A program made the position numbers and the translations under genes. This document shows, piece after piece, positions 44,783 through 56,013 of a DNA stretch of 64,000 nt (position 1 is the first letter of the stretch; each line of letters begins with the position of its first letter). The DNA comes from Hyaloraphidium curvatum. Its lineage: Eukaryota; Monoblepharomycota; Hyaloraphidiomycetes; Hyaloraphidiales; Hyaloraphidiaceae. The notes under the pieces are model-generated. The model ran no database searches, was not told the origin of the DNA, and worked only from the letters and a program-made list of their open reading frames with translations. The DNA lies in assembly GCA_025558095.1 (NCBI GenBank), contig JAIVFI010000012.1:722497-786496 (forward strand), in the 5' to 3' direction.

Positions 44783-45186
44783 AGCGTGATGGGACGGGAG
44801 GGAAGGGAGAGGGCGGGGAAGTGGATTGCGTTGCGCCGGATATCGCGATCGGCGCGGCGGGGATTCTAGAGCTGCACCGGCGGGTCCCCGCCCTCCGCGC
44901 CCCTAAGATGCCTGATGTAGGCGAAGGATTCTTCTTGAATAGCAATTGGTCGCGCCTCGATTTCCAACAAAGGCGGGGACGCGACGAGTGACTTCGGGCT
45001 GCGCCTGCTGACCCATTCAAGGACGAGACCGAAGGGTATCAACGGCATCAATATCTTAATCTGCAACGTTGAGGAATAGATGGTCTTTCTCCCTGTTAGA
45101 TTCTTGACTCCTTTCGGCCCTGGAGGTTTGACGCCTGCGGCTTCGCGAGTCGAGTCACTCGGACCGCCACGCCATCACTTGCCGCG
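44783..45186. other. divergent intergenic region
   Basis: About 400 bp between the oxidoreductase start and the family B F-box gene start. Nothing specific was recognised. Confidence 0.4.
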
Positions 45187-46404
45187 ATGGAACCCACCGA
45201 GAGCCCCGATGGCCCCGTCTTCCCGCCCGAAGTCGTCTATCGAATTGCAGAGCTCCTTCCGCACCGCGTCCGGCTCGAGGTGGCCCTCGCTTCCCGGGCC
45301 ATCCTGGAGCTTCTCGCGCCCCTGGTCTTTCCGCGCTTTGCACACCTCGGCGCCGAAGGTACCGACTTTGGCGACCGCGTTGCCATCTGGAAGCGCTTCG
45401 GCTTGCTGTCCCATGTGCGGAGCGTGGCCTTGGATTCCGCCTGCCTCAAAGCCCGCGCCGGGGAGGCCGCCGTCCAGCGCCTCTTCGCCGGCGTGACGCC
45501 GCTCGCCTCCGTCTACGTGTCCTCTCGCGACGACGAGATCTCTCTCCGCGCGGTCCTGTGCGCGCTTCCGTGCACCGTCAGGGAGCTCGAAGTCGTCGAC
45601 CGTGGAGCCCAAGCAGTGGGATTCGACCAGGAGCGCCTCGAATTGCCGCAGCTCCGCCGCCTCAAGTACACCAGGGAAAGGAACAAAAGCATGAGCAGCA
45701 CCGTGCTCGCCGACATCATCGCGCGAAGCCCTGACCTCGAGGAACTCGAGGTCTCCCTGGCCGCTAAGCTATCCGCCTTTGAAAGTGATCCAAGCGATCT
45801 CGTCGGAGACAAAGTGCGGCCCAGGATCACGGCGTGGGACATCCGCGACGAATACCTCTTCTCGAAGCTGTGCCAGAAACGTGATTTCAAGCCCAGGAGG
45901 ATCACGGCGTCGGACATCCGCTGGCCCGTGCGGGAGGCCACGCTTCGCGCCCTCGGTGCTATGGATTCCGTCACCACCATGCACTTCGCGGTTCTCGAGT
46001 CGGACGAACTGCTGGCCGTCGAGCTATCGCGTTCCATCGAGGAGCTCTCGATCGACCGCCTGCGTCCGACCATGTTTGCCGGTGTTGGCGGCGCGATCGC
46101 AGTGGTTGAGCAGGGCGGGGCGGATGCGATCCCGCAGGCCGTGGCAGGCTTCCGCGAGCGTCACCCCCACGTCAGGATGCGGATCGGCAAGCTAACGAGG
46201 TTCCCCGAGACCATCCGCACGAGCTTGTTGCCCGCCGTGCGCCAGGAGGTCGAGGAGTGGAGGCGGCTGATCCCCGGGCTTCGCGTGTCGCGTGACCTAG
46301 CGGAGCTCGTGCGTGCGGGTGGCGGTGGGGTTCCGGCTGACGAGGTGGAGGACGAGAGCGATGACCGGGAAGTGGATCGGGACGTTCGGAGCGACGCCGA
46401 GTGA
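45187..46404 (+). CDS. F-box/leucine-rich-type protein, family B (intact)
   Basis: A 405-residue single-exon protein parallel to the gene at 11865-13136. It starts MEPTESPDGPVFPPEVVYRI with the F-box-like AELLPHRVRLEVALASRAIL. A leucine-rich body (LRRLKYTRE, LEELEVSLA) and the block TAWDIRDEYLF ... RDFKPRR follow. The C-terminus is short and acidic (EDESDDREVDRDV). It is likely a substrate receptor for an SCF ubiquitin ligase. The Trp in TAWD is the residue at or beside which the pseudogene at 5911-7077 has TAG. A truncated third copy lies at 47948-48487. The gene converges on the membrane-protein gene ending at 46619. Confidence 0.85.
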   Translation: MEPTESPDGPVFPPEVVYRIAELLPHRVRLEVALASRAILELLAPLVFPRFAHLGAEGTDFGDRVAIWKRFGLLSHVRSVALDSACLKARAGEAAVQRLFAGVTPLASVYVSSRDDEISLRAVLCALPCTVRELEVVDRGAQAVGFDQERLELPQLRRLKYTRERNKSMSSTVLADIIARSPDLEELEVSLAAKLSAFESDPSDLVGDKVRPRITAWDIRDEYLFSKLCQKRDFKPRRITASDIRWPVREATLRALGAMDSVTTMHFAVLESDELLAVELSRSIEELSIDRLRPTMFAGVGGAIAVVEQGGADAIPQAVAGFRERHPHVRMRIGKLTRFPETIRTSLLPAVRQEVEEWRRLIPGLRVSRDLAELVRAGGGGVPADEVEDESDDREVDRDVRSDAE

Positions 46405-46618
46405 CCGATGGACGCATCCAGTCCGAATGCACGAGATTGGGGTTGCCGCTCGGCTTGAAGCCCACCATTCCGTCCGTCCTGCTCGGCACTACAGTGCCAA
46501 ACTTCCGTTCCGCCTCGATCCCATCACGCCGCCGGAAGATGAAGGCATACAGACCCCGGGACGTGCTTCTGGGCATCCAATCATCTATAGTCGCGGATCC
46601 AAAGACCGACGCGCCGGC

Positions 46619-47768
46619 TCACGCCTCCAGCTTGGCAAACTCCCACCCCAGCGCCGCCCCGGGCCCCACCACCGCCGCCCGCGCCGCGAACTTGGCCACA
46701 TCCGCGGTCCCCCACCCGGCCCTGGCGGCCACGAGGTACCCCGTGGCGAGGAACAGCCCGACGGCGTCCCACGCGAGGAAGTTGGCCGTGCCCATCCCCG
46801 GCGAGCTCGCGGCGGCCGAGGGGACGAACGCCGAGAAGGTCTTGCGGAGCAGCGCGGGGTCGCGGACGAAGGAGGAGACGAGGCGCAGGTGGCCGGTGAA
46901 GGAGAGCAGGGCGAGGCCGCGGTGCAGGTTGGAGACGAGGTTCGCCGGGGCGGCGGGGATTTGCTTCAGGAGGGGGTGGTCGTCGGGGATGAAGGGGGTG
47001 AAGGACCAGGCGAGCCACGACAGGGCGGGGACCTGAATGGGACGCGGATCTGGTCAGCTAAACGCTTGGATCCGGTGCCGTGCGGAAGCCCACGATCTGG
47101 AACAGCGCGATGAACTTGGCCCGCTGCGGCTCCGGCGCGGCGAGGTTGGCCATGACGTAGATGTTGGCAGCGTGTCCGGCGCAGAGCAGCGCGAGGGCCA
47201 GCGTGGTCTTCGGGGTGCTCGGGAGGGGCCCGGTCGGCGGGCGGCGGAGCATCATGGGGACCCACACGAGGGGGGTGATGAAGCCGACGCCGAACACCTG
47301 CGGGCAGAAGAGCGTTAATCGACGTCCAATGAGTGACGCCAGGGAGAGACGGACCTGCATCCCCAGCGTCATGGTCGGGTACAGCCAGTGCAGCGTCCGC
47401 CCGCCGGGCTTGAGCCCCTCGACCGACGCGTAGAACAGCCACGGCGTGATCATCCCCGCCAGCGTGTCGAGCCACGCGCTGGCAGCCGAGTCCCCGACGA
47501 CGAAGCGGAAGAACTGTCGTGCGGAAGCGTGTCAGACGCGTCCCCGTTGGAAGGAAGCGGTGCCGCCCACCGGCACGATGGCGCCCAGGAACGCGTCGAC
47601 GGGCGCCGACCCCGTCCGCACGGCCGAGATGTCCGTCACGGGGTCGTCCTTGGCCAGGCTCTCCGCGGCCGAGTTGATGTAGCCCAGCGACGCGCCGAAC
47701 TGCCGCCCGACGAGGAGGGCGAGGGGCGCCGTGGCCCACGTGGCGAAGGTGGAGAGGACGGCGGGCAT
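46619..47768 (-). CDS. multi-pass membrane protein, function unknown
   Basis: Exons 47571-47768, 47355-47513, 47094-47297 and 46619-47032 give 324 residues. All three introns are phase 0 (57, 57 and 61 bp). Hydrophobic segments are visible at LSTFATWATAPLALLVG, WLDTLAGMITPWLFYASV, MQVFGVGFITPLVWVPMML, LALALLCAGHAANIYVMANL, IVPALSWLAWSFTPFI and FLAWDAVGLFLATGYLVAA. About six to eight helices are likely. The family is not recognised; the arrangement resembles fungal integral membrane proteins found near terpenoid genes, but that is only an impression. ATG 47768 is the first Met giving a plausible start; the frame stays open upstream. Confidence 0.75.
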
Positions 47769-47947
47769 GGCGGGGGTGCGAGGGAGGCGCGATTCGGGCG
47801 GGAGCGCGCTGGCGGTGCGGGAGAAGGTGCGGGAAACGCGGGAGGTCGAGGCGAACAGGCGGAAGATCCTCTGGCCCGCCCGGCGCTTCCCGATGCTCCG
47901 CACTGCTCCGCACAATGATCCGCGGGGTGTAGCTATGCGCCGAGCAA

Positions 47948-48487
47948 GTGCACGTTCTGCCGGAGAACCCTGTCACCATGCGTGCGATCCGGTCCCTGGC
48001 TTCCGTGACTTCGCTGCACCTCGGATTCCTCCGCTCCTACACGCTCATCAGCGTCGGACTGCCGCCTGCCCTCCAGGAACTCTCCGTCGGGACTCTGATT
48101 TTGACAATGTTCGAGGTGCGGGGTCTCGGCGTCGAGGCTAGCGTCCCCGCCTTCCTCAATGCCTACCCGGACTTGCGGATCCACATTTACGAGCTCGACC
48201 AGCGCTTTGTTAATCCTTCCACCGCGGCAGAATGGGATGCCATGGAGGAGGAGTTCTGGGCCTGGAAGGAAATCTTTCCCGACGTCATCGTGGCATCCAA
48301 GATCGCACCGATCGTGGAACCCGACCTCGCCGACGAGGACGCGGATGAGGACGACCAACTCGAAGAGGGCAAAATCGCGACGGCCATTTCCGGAAATGGG
48401 CAATCGGACGGCGGAGTCCATCGATGCGCTTGCGGGAACCAGGCCGATGTGATTGGCATCGACAATGAATCGCACACAAAGCAATAG
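47948..48487 (+). pseudogene. 5'-truncated copy of family B F-box/LRR gene
   Basis: The frame from 47948 aligns with the last ~170 residues of the family B protein at 45187. RAIRSLASVTSLHL matches RALGAMDSVTTMHF, then the LQELSVGTLILTMF block matches IEELSIDRLRPTMF. The F-box-like half is absent; the upstream sequence is the start side of the membrane-protein gene. The tail after ~48320 has diverged but is still acidic. It looks like a partial duplicate inserted beside its neighbour. A small protein starting at the Met in NPVTM is possible but would lack the F-box. Confidence 0.7.
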
Positions 48488-48781
48488 CATCTCCCGAATC
48501 GGTCGAGTCGCCGCTGAGGGCGGTGCCGAGGTCCGTCGGGGAACCGGAACCTAACCCGGGCCGATCGACGCGGCCCGCGCGTTCTTCGCGTCGCCGACCG
48601 CCATGCAACTCCGCCCAAGAGTGAACCAAAACCATGGCATCTAGCGGGATCTGGAGCGCGGGGACGGCATGGAGACCGGAGCACGGGGACGGAAGATCGC
48701 GGTGTGCGTCATTGCATTCCACAGTCAGTACATCGCCACAGGCATTAGGAGTCTGCTGCAGACGAACTCAGAGCCCCCCAA

Positions 48782-50861
48782 TCACCGCCCAGACCAATCG
48801 ATGCCGAACCCTTCGGACCCGTCGTCCTTCCCCGACGCATCGCCCATCCCGGATCCGCCGTTGCTCCCGGATCCCTCGGATCCGTCCTCCCCTCCCGGCC
48901 CACCGTTGTCCTCCGGCTCGCCCTCGTCCGCCCCCCCACCGTCCTCTTCCGAGTCCGCGCCGTCCATCTTGCCCCTCTGCGCCCCCCTGTTGTCCTCGTC
49001 GTCCCCCTCTCCCTCGCTCACGTCGATGATCTTCTTCCCCCCGAGCGCCCTGACCGCCGCGTTCGCCGTGTCGATCGCCGCCTTCCCCACCGGATCGCCC
49101 CGCAGCATCGGCAGCGCCGCCCTCGGCTCGTCCTCTAGCCCCTTCGTGCCCTGCGGATCCAGATCCAGCGCGTCCAGGGCGTCCCCGAGGTTCTTGGCCC
49201 CCCGCGCCGGCGTCGCGGCGGTCTCCGCGCCGCGGCCCCCGCGCCCCGCGCGGGGCGCGAGCACGCCCAGCGGGCCCGGCGCCCGGTTGTCGTCCGCCGC
49301 GGCCTTCATCCCGACAAGGAGCAGGTCCGCGAGGCGCACCCCGGCGGTGGCGAAGAACCGGTGCGAGAGCACCGCCCCTGCGTCCTGCAGCCTCGTCGCC
49401 GGGTCGAAGTCGAGCAGCCTGGCGATGAGGTCCTTGAGCGCCGCGCGGGCGGCGGGATCCCGCACGGTGCGATCCAGGGCCGCCAGGTCCAGAGGCGCCG
49501 AAAAATCAGGGATGATGGACATGCTGTTCGGGCCCAACGTGTTGCGGTACGGCAGGACGCGGGGCATTTTCGAGGAGCCCATGCCCGTGTATAGGTCCCA
49601 CAGCGTCATGCCGAGGGCGTAGTAATCCAGCCCCTTGCCGTAGCTCCGTTGCTTGAGGGCCGCGAGCTGCGCGTCCAAGGCCCGCGCGGCGCGCCGGATC
49701 TTGGGCTCCAGATCCGCGCGGATCGCTGCCCGCTCGGCAGCCTTCAGCTTGTACTTGTTGATGTCCTTGCGGTTGGTCGTGTACCATACGTTGACGGCCT
49801 GGTCTGCCATGGCCTCGACCATGTTGCTGCGGAGCTTTCGGATTTCGATCTGGCGGGCGGTCGGTGCACGGTTACGCGCAGGTGGCGGGCGAGTCGAGCA
49901 GACCCACGAAAAACAAAGATTCTGGGGATCGGTAAGCTTCGTTGTCGAAAGTGTTATCTGGTTTTCGGCTGCCCTTGCCGGGCAGTACGACGTTGGCGGT
50001 GGCTTCGCGGAGCTGGCTTAGCCCCTTGTACCCCACGTCCCCGATGCGGTTCAGCGTGTCCTGCCAGATCACTTCGCGATCGTTCTTAATGGAGGTGCCG
50101 AAGTCGGCCAGCCTGAGGACGTCGTCCTCGCCGAACAGGAACTGGCTCGGCTTGAGGTCGCGGTGCAAGTAGCCCCTCCAGTGCAGGATGGCGACCGCGA
50201 CGACCATCTGCGCGAGCATCTTGCGCGTGTCGTCCGACGTGTCCAGGGGCCCGCGGAGGGCGCGGTCCTCGAGGGTGCCCTTCGCTGCGGACGGGGGATC
50301 GGGATTCAGGGAGGCGTAGCGTGCCTGCAGGGAAGCCTCTGCACCTTTGGCCAGGAAGATGGAGGCTTCCAGCGTCAGCTTGCTTCGGTCCGCCGGGTCG
50401 CGCCTCTTCTTGTGGACCCCGCCGAGGAAGCGGACCATGAAGGGGAGCCCGTTCATCTTGCGGGTGATTGCCATCTCGTTCAGGACCGTGTCGAACGTGT
50501 CGTGGCCTTTCTGCCAGCTCTCCTCGCCCTTGACGACCTTGATCTCGAAGCTCTTGATGACCACGGCGGGGCCCGCGACGCGCATCGGCTCGGCAATGAC
50601 GACGGTGCTCGGCGGGTTGCTCGACAGCCGCTTCTTCGCCTGCCACAGCGCGGGGTCGACGAGCTCGGGCCGGAGGACGTTGATCTTCTTGGGCGAGAGG
50701 AAGCGCGCGCGCGCGAGCTCGGCCTCGACGTTCACCGCGCCGGCGGCCGCGGGGGGCCGCTTCCGGCGCGGCCGCCCGAGCGCGTCCGCCGGCGGCACCG
50801 CGACAGCCAGCAGCACGAGCACGGCCAGCAGGAGCAGCAGCGGCACGCGGCGACGCGCCAT
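48782..50861 (-). CDS. protein kinase-like protein with signal peptide (secretory-pathway kinase)
   Basis: Exons 49908-50861 and 48782-49849 (intron 58 bp, GTGGGT donor) give 673 residues. It starts with a strong signal sequence (MARRRVPLLLLLAVLVLLAV), cleaved near PPADA. The kinase core has VVIKSFE with the lysine (~103), YLHRDLKPSQFLF (~232), where Gln replaces the usual Asn, LADFGTS (~252), and an AYRSPESLFF activation end. No glycine loop is recognisable. An insert of ~80 residues follows the activation segment. The last ~200 residues are acidic and Gly/Ser-rich (GADSEEDGGGADEGE). Topology puts the kinase domain in the secretory lumen or outside the cell. The Asn-to-Gln change may weaken metal binding, so activity is uncertain. 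Confidence 0.8.
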
Positions 50862-51137
50862 GGCGCGTGTTGCGAGGGGTGCGGAAGATGAACGGGTCCA
50901 CGCCGGCGGCGCCCTTGGATCGAGATCGAGACGACCTGATCGACGAGCAGTCAGCAGCTTAATCAATAAATCAATTATTCGCGCATCGTCAACCGTGCTC
51001 CATCGACGGACACCACCGCGGACGACCTGCGGAACCTCCTCACGCCCTCCTCTTCGCCATGAGGAGCAGGCTCCCGCTTCTCGGCTTATGTACCGATGCG
51101 CAATGGGATCGATCGACAAACACTTGCGCGCAGTACA

Positions 51138-53967
51138 TCAATCGCCGTGCGTCCTTAGCCTCCTCCCCGTCACGCCCCTCCGCGCAGCAACCACCGCCTC
51201 GGCGCGCACCGCCACCACCTCCCCGTCCCCAGCGCTCCCGTCCCTCTTCCGCGATGGGACAAGTTCCTCCCAATACTCTACCGTGGCGGAAACCTGCAGC
51301 GCCAACATCGTAGCCTCCGCGCCGTCGTCCACCCCGGCCTCGAGCGCCGCGAAGCTGGGGGAGCTCCCGACGTCGATCCGCACCGCCACCGTCGTGCAGT
51401 TTGCCGAGTCCGTCGCGTTCCCCGACGGGCACTCGGCCGGGTCGTAGAGTACCGCAAGGCCCTGGAAGCCCAGCGCGGTGCCGAGGGGGGTCAGCGTGCC
51501 GCCGGATGTTGCCAGCGTGCGGGATCTCCAGGGATCGGATTGCGGGCGGTCCGGGAGCTCCAGCGTCGCCGTGCGGAGGCGGATGGCCCGCATCGAGGCC
51601 GATGTGCGGAAGCGCAGGGTCCAGATTGCCCAACCCCCAGGAAAAACGGGCGCGCTGCCTTGCAACGTGGCCTGCACGGTTGGCGGCGCCACCTCGCGCA
51701 CGGTCGAGGCGTTCTCGCGGCACCATCGCTGTTCGGCCCCCACGAACGCCTCGATCTGGAAAGGCGGGAGCTCCGGGCACGGTGGCTCGCACGAGGGGGC
51801 GAATCGTACGCCGTAGGTCCCCGGCGCCGCGCACGCATCCGGGCCGATCGGCGCGCGGACGGTGCCGGCGACCGACTCGAGCATCCCGGGCACCTCGCGC
51901 GAGAAATCCAGGGAGAGCATGAATCGCGACACGGTGTTCTGTTCCCAGGTCCCCGGGGAGTCGGAAAACCAGTTGCTCGGCTCCGAGATGACGGCGACGT
52001 CCGTCCCCGGCGCGGTACCGAACGAATTGACCCACCCCGGCCCGGGGATACTGCACGACCCCACCACGAGCGCGTACCTCCCGTTCGCCTTGAGTGTCAC
52101 CTGCGCAAGCTCGTCGGGGGCCTGGTGCGCAAAGTCGTTGCTCGGATCGTACTCGGGCTGGTTGAGCTGGGCGCTGGCGAGCGCCGTGTCCTCCGGCCGG
52201 CCCACGGGTGCCACGCGGGAGGCACGGTGGATCGACACGAAGCACGAGTAGAAGAAAATGCCTCCGAAACGCAGCCGGATCCGGTCCAGGCGGAGGTTCC
52301 TCTCGCCGACCAGGAACGAGAAGGCGGCCGACCGGTCCAGCCCAAGAGAGTAGCTGCTCGTGGGCGTGAGCCCGAGGGAATCGTACGCCCCCGGCCGCAG
52401 GTCGAAGCCCGGGGTGTCTACCTCCAGGTCGAACGGCCACCTGACGTCGTTGTCGGCCGGCACCCAAGGCCCGTTTTCCTCATAGGTGTGCATGCCCACC
52501 CCGACCGCGAACCCGTTGGCCGTCCGCAGCAGGAATCCGGGTACGGTCGCGGGGTACTCCACCGCGGGGCAGAGCAGCACGATGGCGTAGGACGTCGAAG
52601 GTTGCAGCACGAAGGAGGCGATGTTTGGGAGATCGGCGCGCCCCAGCGCGGGCCTGGCGATGCCCTCCGGATCGGGCCGCCCCTGGATCAGCACCCCGAA
52701 ATCCTCGGCAGGCGGCGGGTCCCACGACGGGGGGCCGCCCCCGGGAGCCGCGCGGAGGGCGAAATCGCACGACTGGAAGTAGTCCCCGCCCGTGGGCCTG
52801 GCGGCGAACCGGAAGGTGCGGATTCGGGAGGGCACCGGGCCGGTGGTGAACCTGAAGGCGGCGTAGAGGAGCTGCGCGCAGCAGGTGAAGAAGAATATGT
52901 TGTTGGGCACGCCGGTGAGGAGGTTGATCGCATAGCCGCGGAGCGGGCCGCTGTAGGTGGTCTGGCCTCCGGATGAGCGGGTTCCAGGAGCTGGCGAGGA
53001 AGAAACCTACCTGGACCAGCTCCGCGGAACCGGCCGAGACATCCCCGAGGGTCGGCGCCAGCGTGTATGTCGCCTTGTCGTATGTCGCGTTGAAGCCAAT
53101 GTCCATAAACGAGGTGCCCCCGGGCTCCGGCGCCAGGGCCACGCTGAACGATGTGAACCCGACCGTCTCCACCGCGTTGTAGGCCGAGTGCGAGGTCCTG
53201 AAGATGGAGTACATCTCCTCGGGAGATACGGCCCCGATGTAGACGCGGATGTCGTCGGCGTACCCGGACCACTGGTCCGTCGAGGTGGCGGCGAACTTGT
53301 AGGTGCCGAGGGTGGTGTTGACGGCCGAAGACAAGTCGCCCACGCCCGGGGCGGGGAAGTCGCCGGATTGGACGCCGTCCACGAAGATGCGGATCTCGGT
53401 GCCGGTGCGTGTGAATGCGATGTGGTACCACTTTGGCGTGCTTGGGGTGCCAAAGACGTTGCCCCCGCCGGCGTCGTAGAAGGAGACGTCCGCCCCGGTG
53501 GTAATGGCCAGCTCGACGTTGCCGAACCCCACGCCGAACGAGAGCTTTGTGTCGGTGTTCGGGTTCGCGCCGATTGCGTCCAGCAGGATCGAGCGGTCGT
53601 CGAAGGTCGACACGTGCGGCCACACCCAGGCCGATACGGCAAAGTCCCTGGTGCCCACGGCGGCGAGCAGGCCGTCGACGGGGATCACGCGGTCCGGCAG
53701 GATGGCGCCGCGGGGCGGGACCGCGCCGGGCAGCGGCACGATGCCTGCGGGGCCGGCGCCGGCAATGGTGCCCCGGCACGGCACGATGCCGAGTTCCACG
53801 TCGAACGCCAGCCGCTCGAAGAGCACGGCGGAGCGCAGCGTGGGGCCGGCGCCGTAGGAGCAACTCTGCTGCGCCGAAGCCCGCCAGAAGAGCGCCGCCA
53901 GGACGCCCGCGGCGAGCAGCAGGGCGGCCGGCCGCGGCAAGCGGCAGCACGGGCGGTGCCGCGGCAT
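51138..53967 (-). CDS. secreted LamG/concanavalin-type lectin-fold protein
   Basis: Exons 53011-53967 and 51138-52961 (intron 49 bp, GTAGGT...GCCAG) give 926 residues. A signal peptide (PAALLLAAGVLAALFWRASA) precedes a LamG-type domain at about residues 105-270: FAVSAWVWPH, ILLDAIGANP, WYHIAFTRTGTEIRIFVDG, WSGYADDIRVYIGAVS. This is the typical laminin-G-like beta sandwich. The remaining ~600 residues contain paired cysteines and beta-rich repeats (FFFTCCAQLLYAAFRF, FFYSCFVSIHR) that look like two related, unassigned domains. No membrane anchor is seen. It is probably an extracellular glycan-binding or matrix protein. ATG 53967 gives the signal peptide. Confidence 0.8.
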
Positions 53968-54633
53968 GGTGCCGAGGTAGCTTGTACGCCCTGACTCGTG
54001 TGCCCCGTCGTTGGCCGGTCGTGCGGAACGATCGGAGTGGCCGTGCGGTGGAGCACAGCCCTCGCCGCAGGGTTCCCAGGACTCGACTCCGCCCGAAGAG
54101 CACGTCGGGCCATGGATCCTCGGCCCAAAAAGCAAAGGCAAAACTCCAAGTCTCGCCTCACATCGCTTCGGCCGCGTACATGGTCGGATTGAACGTGCTA
54201 GCCAAGGTGCGACACAGGATCGCTGCTGCGCTGAAGGCGGCGGAAGAAGTGGCTTGCTGCGCACCAGAACCGCCCGGGGCGATTTCTTCGGTTAGAGGAT
54301 CAACTCACATCTTCTCTGCGTTGAGCCGGCGCCGGCATCGCGACCGGATCTTCTGTGCGACCTACTTCGGACCCCTTTCGCGGCTCGGGCATCGACCCAT
54401 CTTCATGGCCCGGGGGCGGCTGGCCCAGGATGCCGTGTTCCGCGAATCTGCACTTTTTTTTTCGGAAGACCCAAGGGCTCAAGGGGAGCTCACGGCTGCA
54501 CGGCGATCCGAGTTGCCGCCGCCCGCAAAGGCACCGAAGCCGCGCCGGACACCTTCGCGTCTCCCCGCCCCTCGCGGGGCCTGCCCCCCTCCCCTGAACG
54601 GCCCCCGCCACCCCCCAAGCCTCGGCTGGCGCC
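53968..54633. other. divergent intergenic region
   Basis: About 670 bp between the LamG-protein start and the second tetraspan gene, with a short T-run near 54455. No gene was recognised. Confidence 0.4.
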
Positions 54634-55319
54634 ATGAGGCATGAAGTCGCGGAAGCTCCGCGGACCAAGGGGTATTTTATGTCTCTGGCGGTGGGCGTCG
54701 CGCCGATGGGACTCGCGTCGTACGCTATCTGGGCGGGCTGGGGCGACTACGGACCGCCCGTGGTGTTTTCCAGTGGGTCCCACGCGGCAGGCGAGCCGTC
54801 GAGGGTCGCGATTCACCCCTTCCCGTCGCTTTCCAAATCAGTATCGGCCGCCATGGTGACGGGCCTCTTCGGCCTGACCGGCGGCATCCTCGGCATCTCC
54901 GCCACCCTCCGCCCCGACGTCTTCCACCGCCCGGGCATGCTGGCCGCCTCGTGGTTGGTCGTCGTCGCCACCCTCTTCTGCTTCGCGTGGTTCATCGCCT
55001 GCGTCGCCAACTTCACCTCCTTCTCCAACCTGAGCCCCGAGTTCACGCTCGCGGTGTACGATACCCTCACGGAGGAGGAGAAGCACAGCATCGCGGAGGC
55101 GTCGGGGTGTGAGGGCAGGGACGCGTGCATCGACGCGCTGTTCACGTACTTCTGGTACCTGTCGCGGGACAGGCTGATCTCGGCGTCGTGTATCCTGTTC
55201 GGATACGTGGGTGGACCTCCCCCGGGGCCCGGCTCGACGTCTGACCAAGGGCGCCGCAGCTCGTCGCGCTCGGGTTCCTCATCGCGGACAGGGACGAGAC
55301 CTTCCCCGGCAAAGAGTAG
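54634..55319 (+). CDS. tetraspan membrane protein, paralogue 2 of 3
   Basis: Exons 54634-54772, 54842-55206 and 55260-55319 (139, 365, 60 nt) give 187 residues, the same exon lengths as paralogue 1 at 24257-24954. Helices lie at FMSLAVGVAPMGLASYAI, ITAAM-type start of helix 2 (ISAAMVTGLFGLTGGILGI), SWLVVVATLFCFAWFIACV and LFGYLVALGFLIAD. The loop carries GCEGRDACIDALF and FWYLSRDR, and the tail reads DRDETFPGKE. Both introns start with GTGGGT. About 80% of positions match paralogue 1 by eye over the loop and helix 4, so the duplication is fairly recent. The next gene downstream is paralogue 3. Confidence 0.88.
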
Positions 55320-56013
55320 CGCAATTCCGGACACCCCTCCGCCTCCTTCGATTTGGGGCGCACCCCGCATGGCTCTCGCCGCCAACTCCTGCCGCGCGTA
55401 GCCCCCTCCCGCGACGCCTGGCGTGCCCGACGGCCCGGGATCGCCGCGCCGTGCGTCCCGTCTGCCTCCCTAGCCGGAACTGGACCGACCCCGACAGCCC
55501 GAAGGTCTAGTTTTGCGCGGGATGGGTCGGTCGGCCAGGAGCTCACGGACGGTAGTCGCGAGGCCATCTGCCGCAAGGCCATCTGCCGCAAGGCCAGCTG
55601 GCGCGGCCTTCCACGGCTCCGTGGGATTGAGCCTACGAGGCGTGCCTTCATACCCACCGGGTTCCAGATTGTGTATCGTGTTGCATCCGGGCAGCTTGCG
55701 TTCCCTACCGGACAAAGCGGCACCTGGGGAATGCCGCCGGCCGTGCCAATGCCGGGTGCCGTCCCACGCCAGATCGGACCCCCTTACCCTGTCTCCGCGG
55801 GCCAAATAGACCGATCAACGGCAAATCTATCGCAGTGGCATCCAACGGTGCGGGAAACAGCTGCCGTCCGGTCTGCGGGGGAATCGCGGGACGGCCGCCT
55901 CGCCGCCGCGCCAGGGTCCGCAAACTCTCCGGAGATACGATTCTCCGCCCTCACTCACCCACACCGCCCCTCCCTGCCCGTCCCTACCCACAGTATTCCC
56001 TCCCCGCGGTGCC
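55320..56013. other. intergenic region with short tandem repeat
   Basis: About 690 bp between the two tandem tetraspan genes. Near 55563-55600 the 15-base unit GCCATCTGCCGCAAG occurs twice in a row with a degenerate third copy. No gene is supported. Confidence 0.45.
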
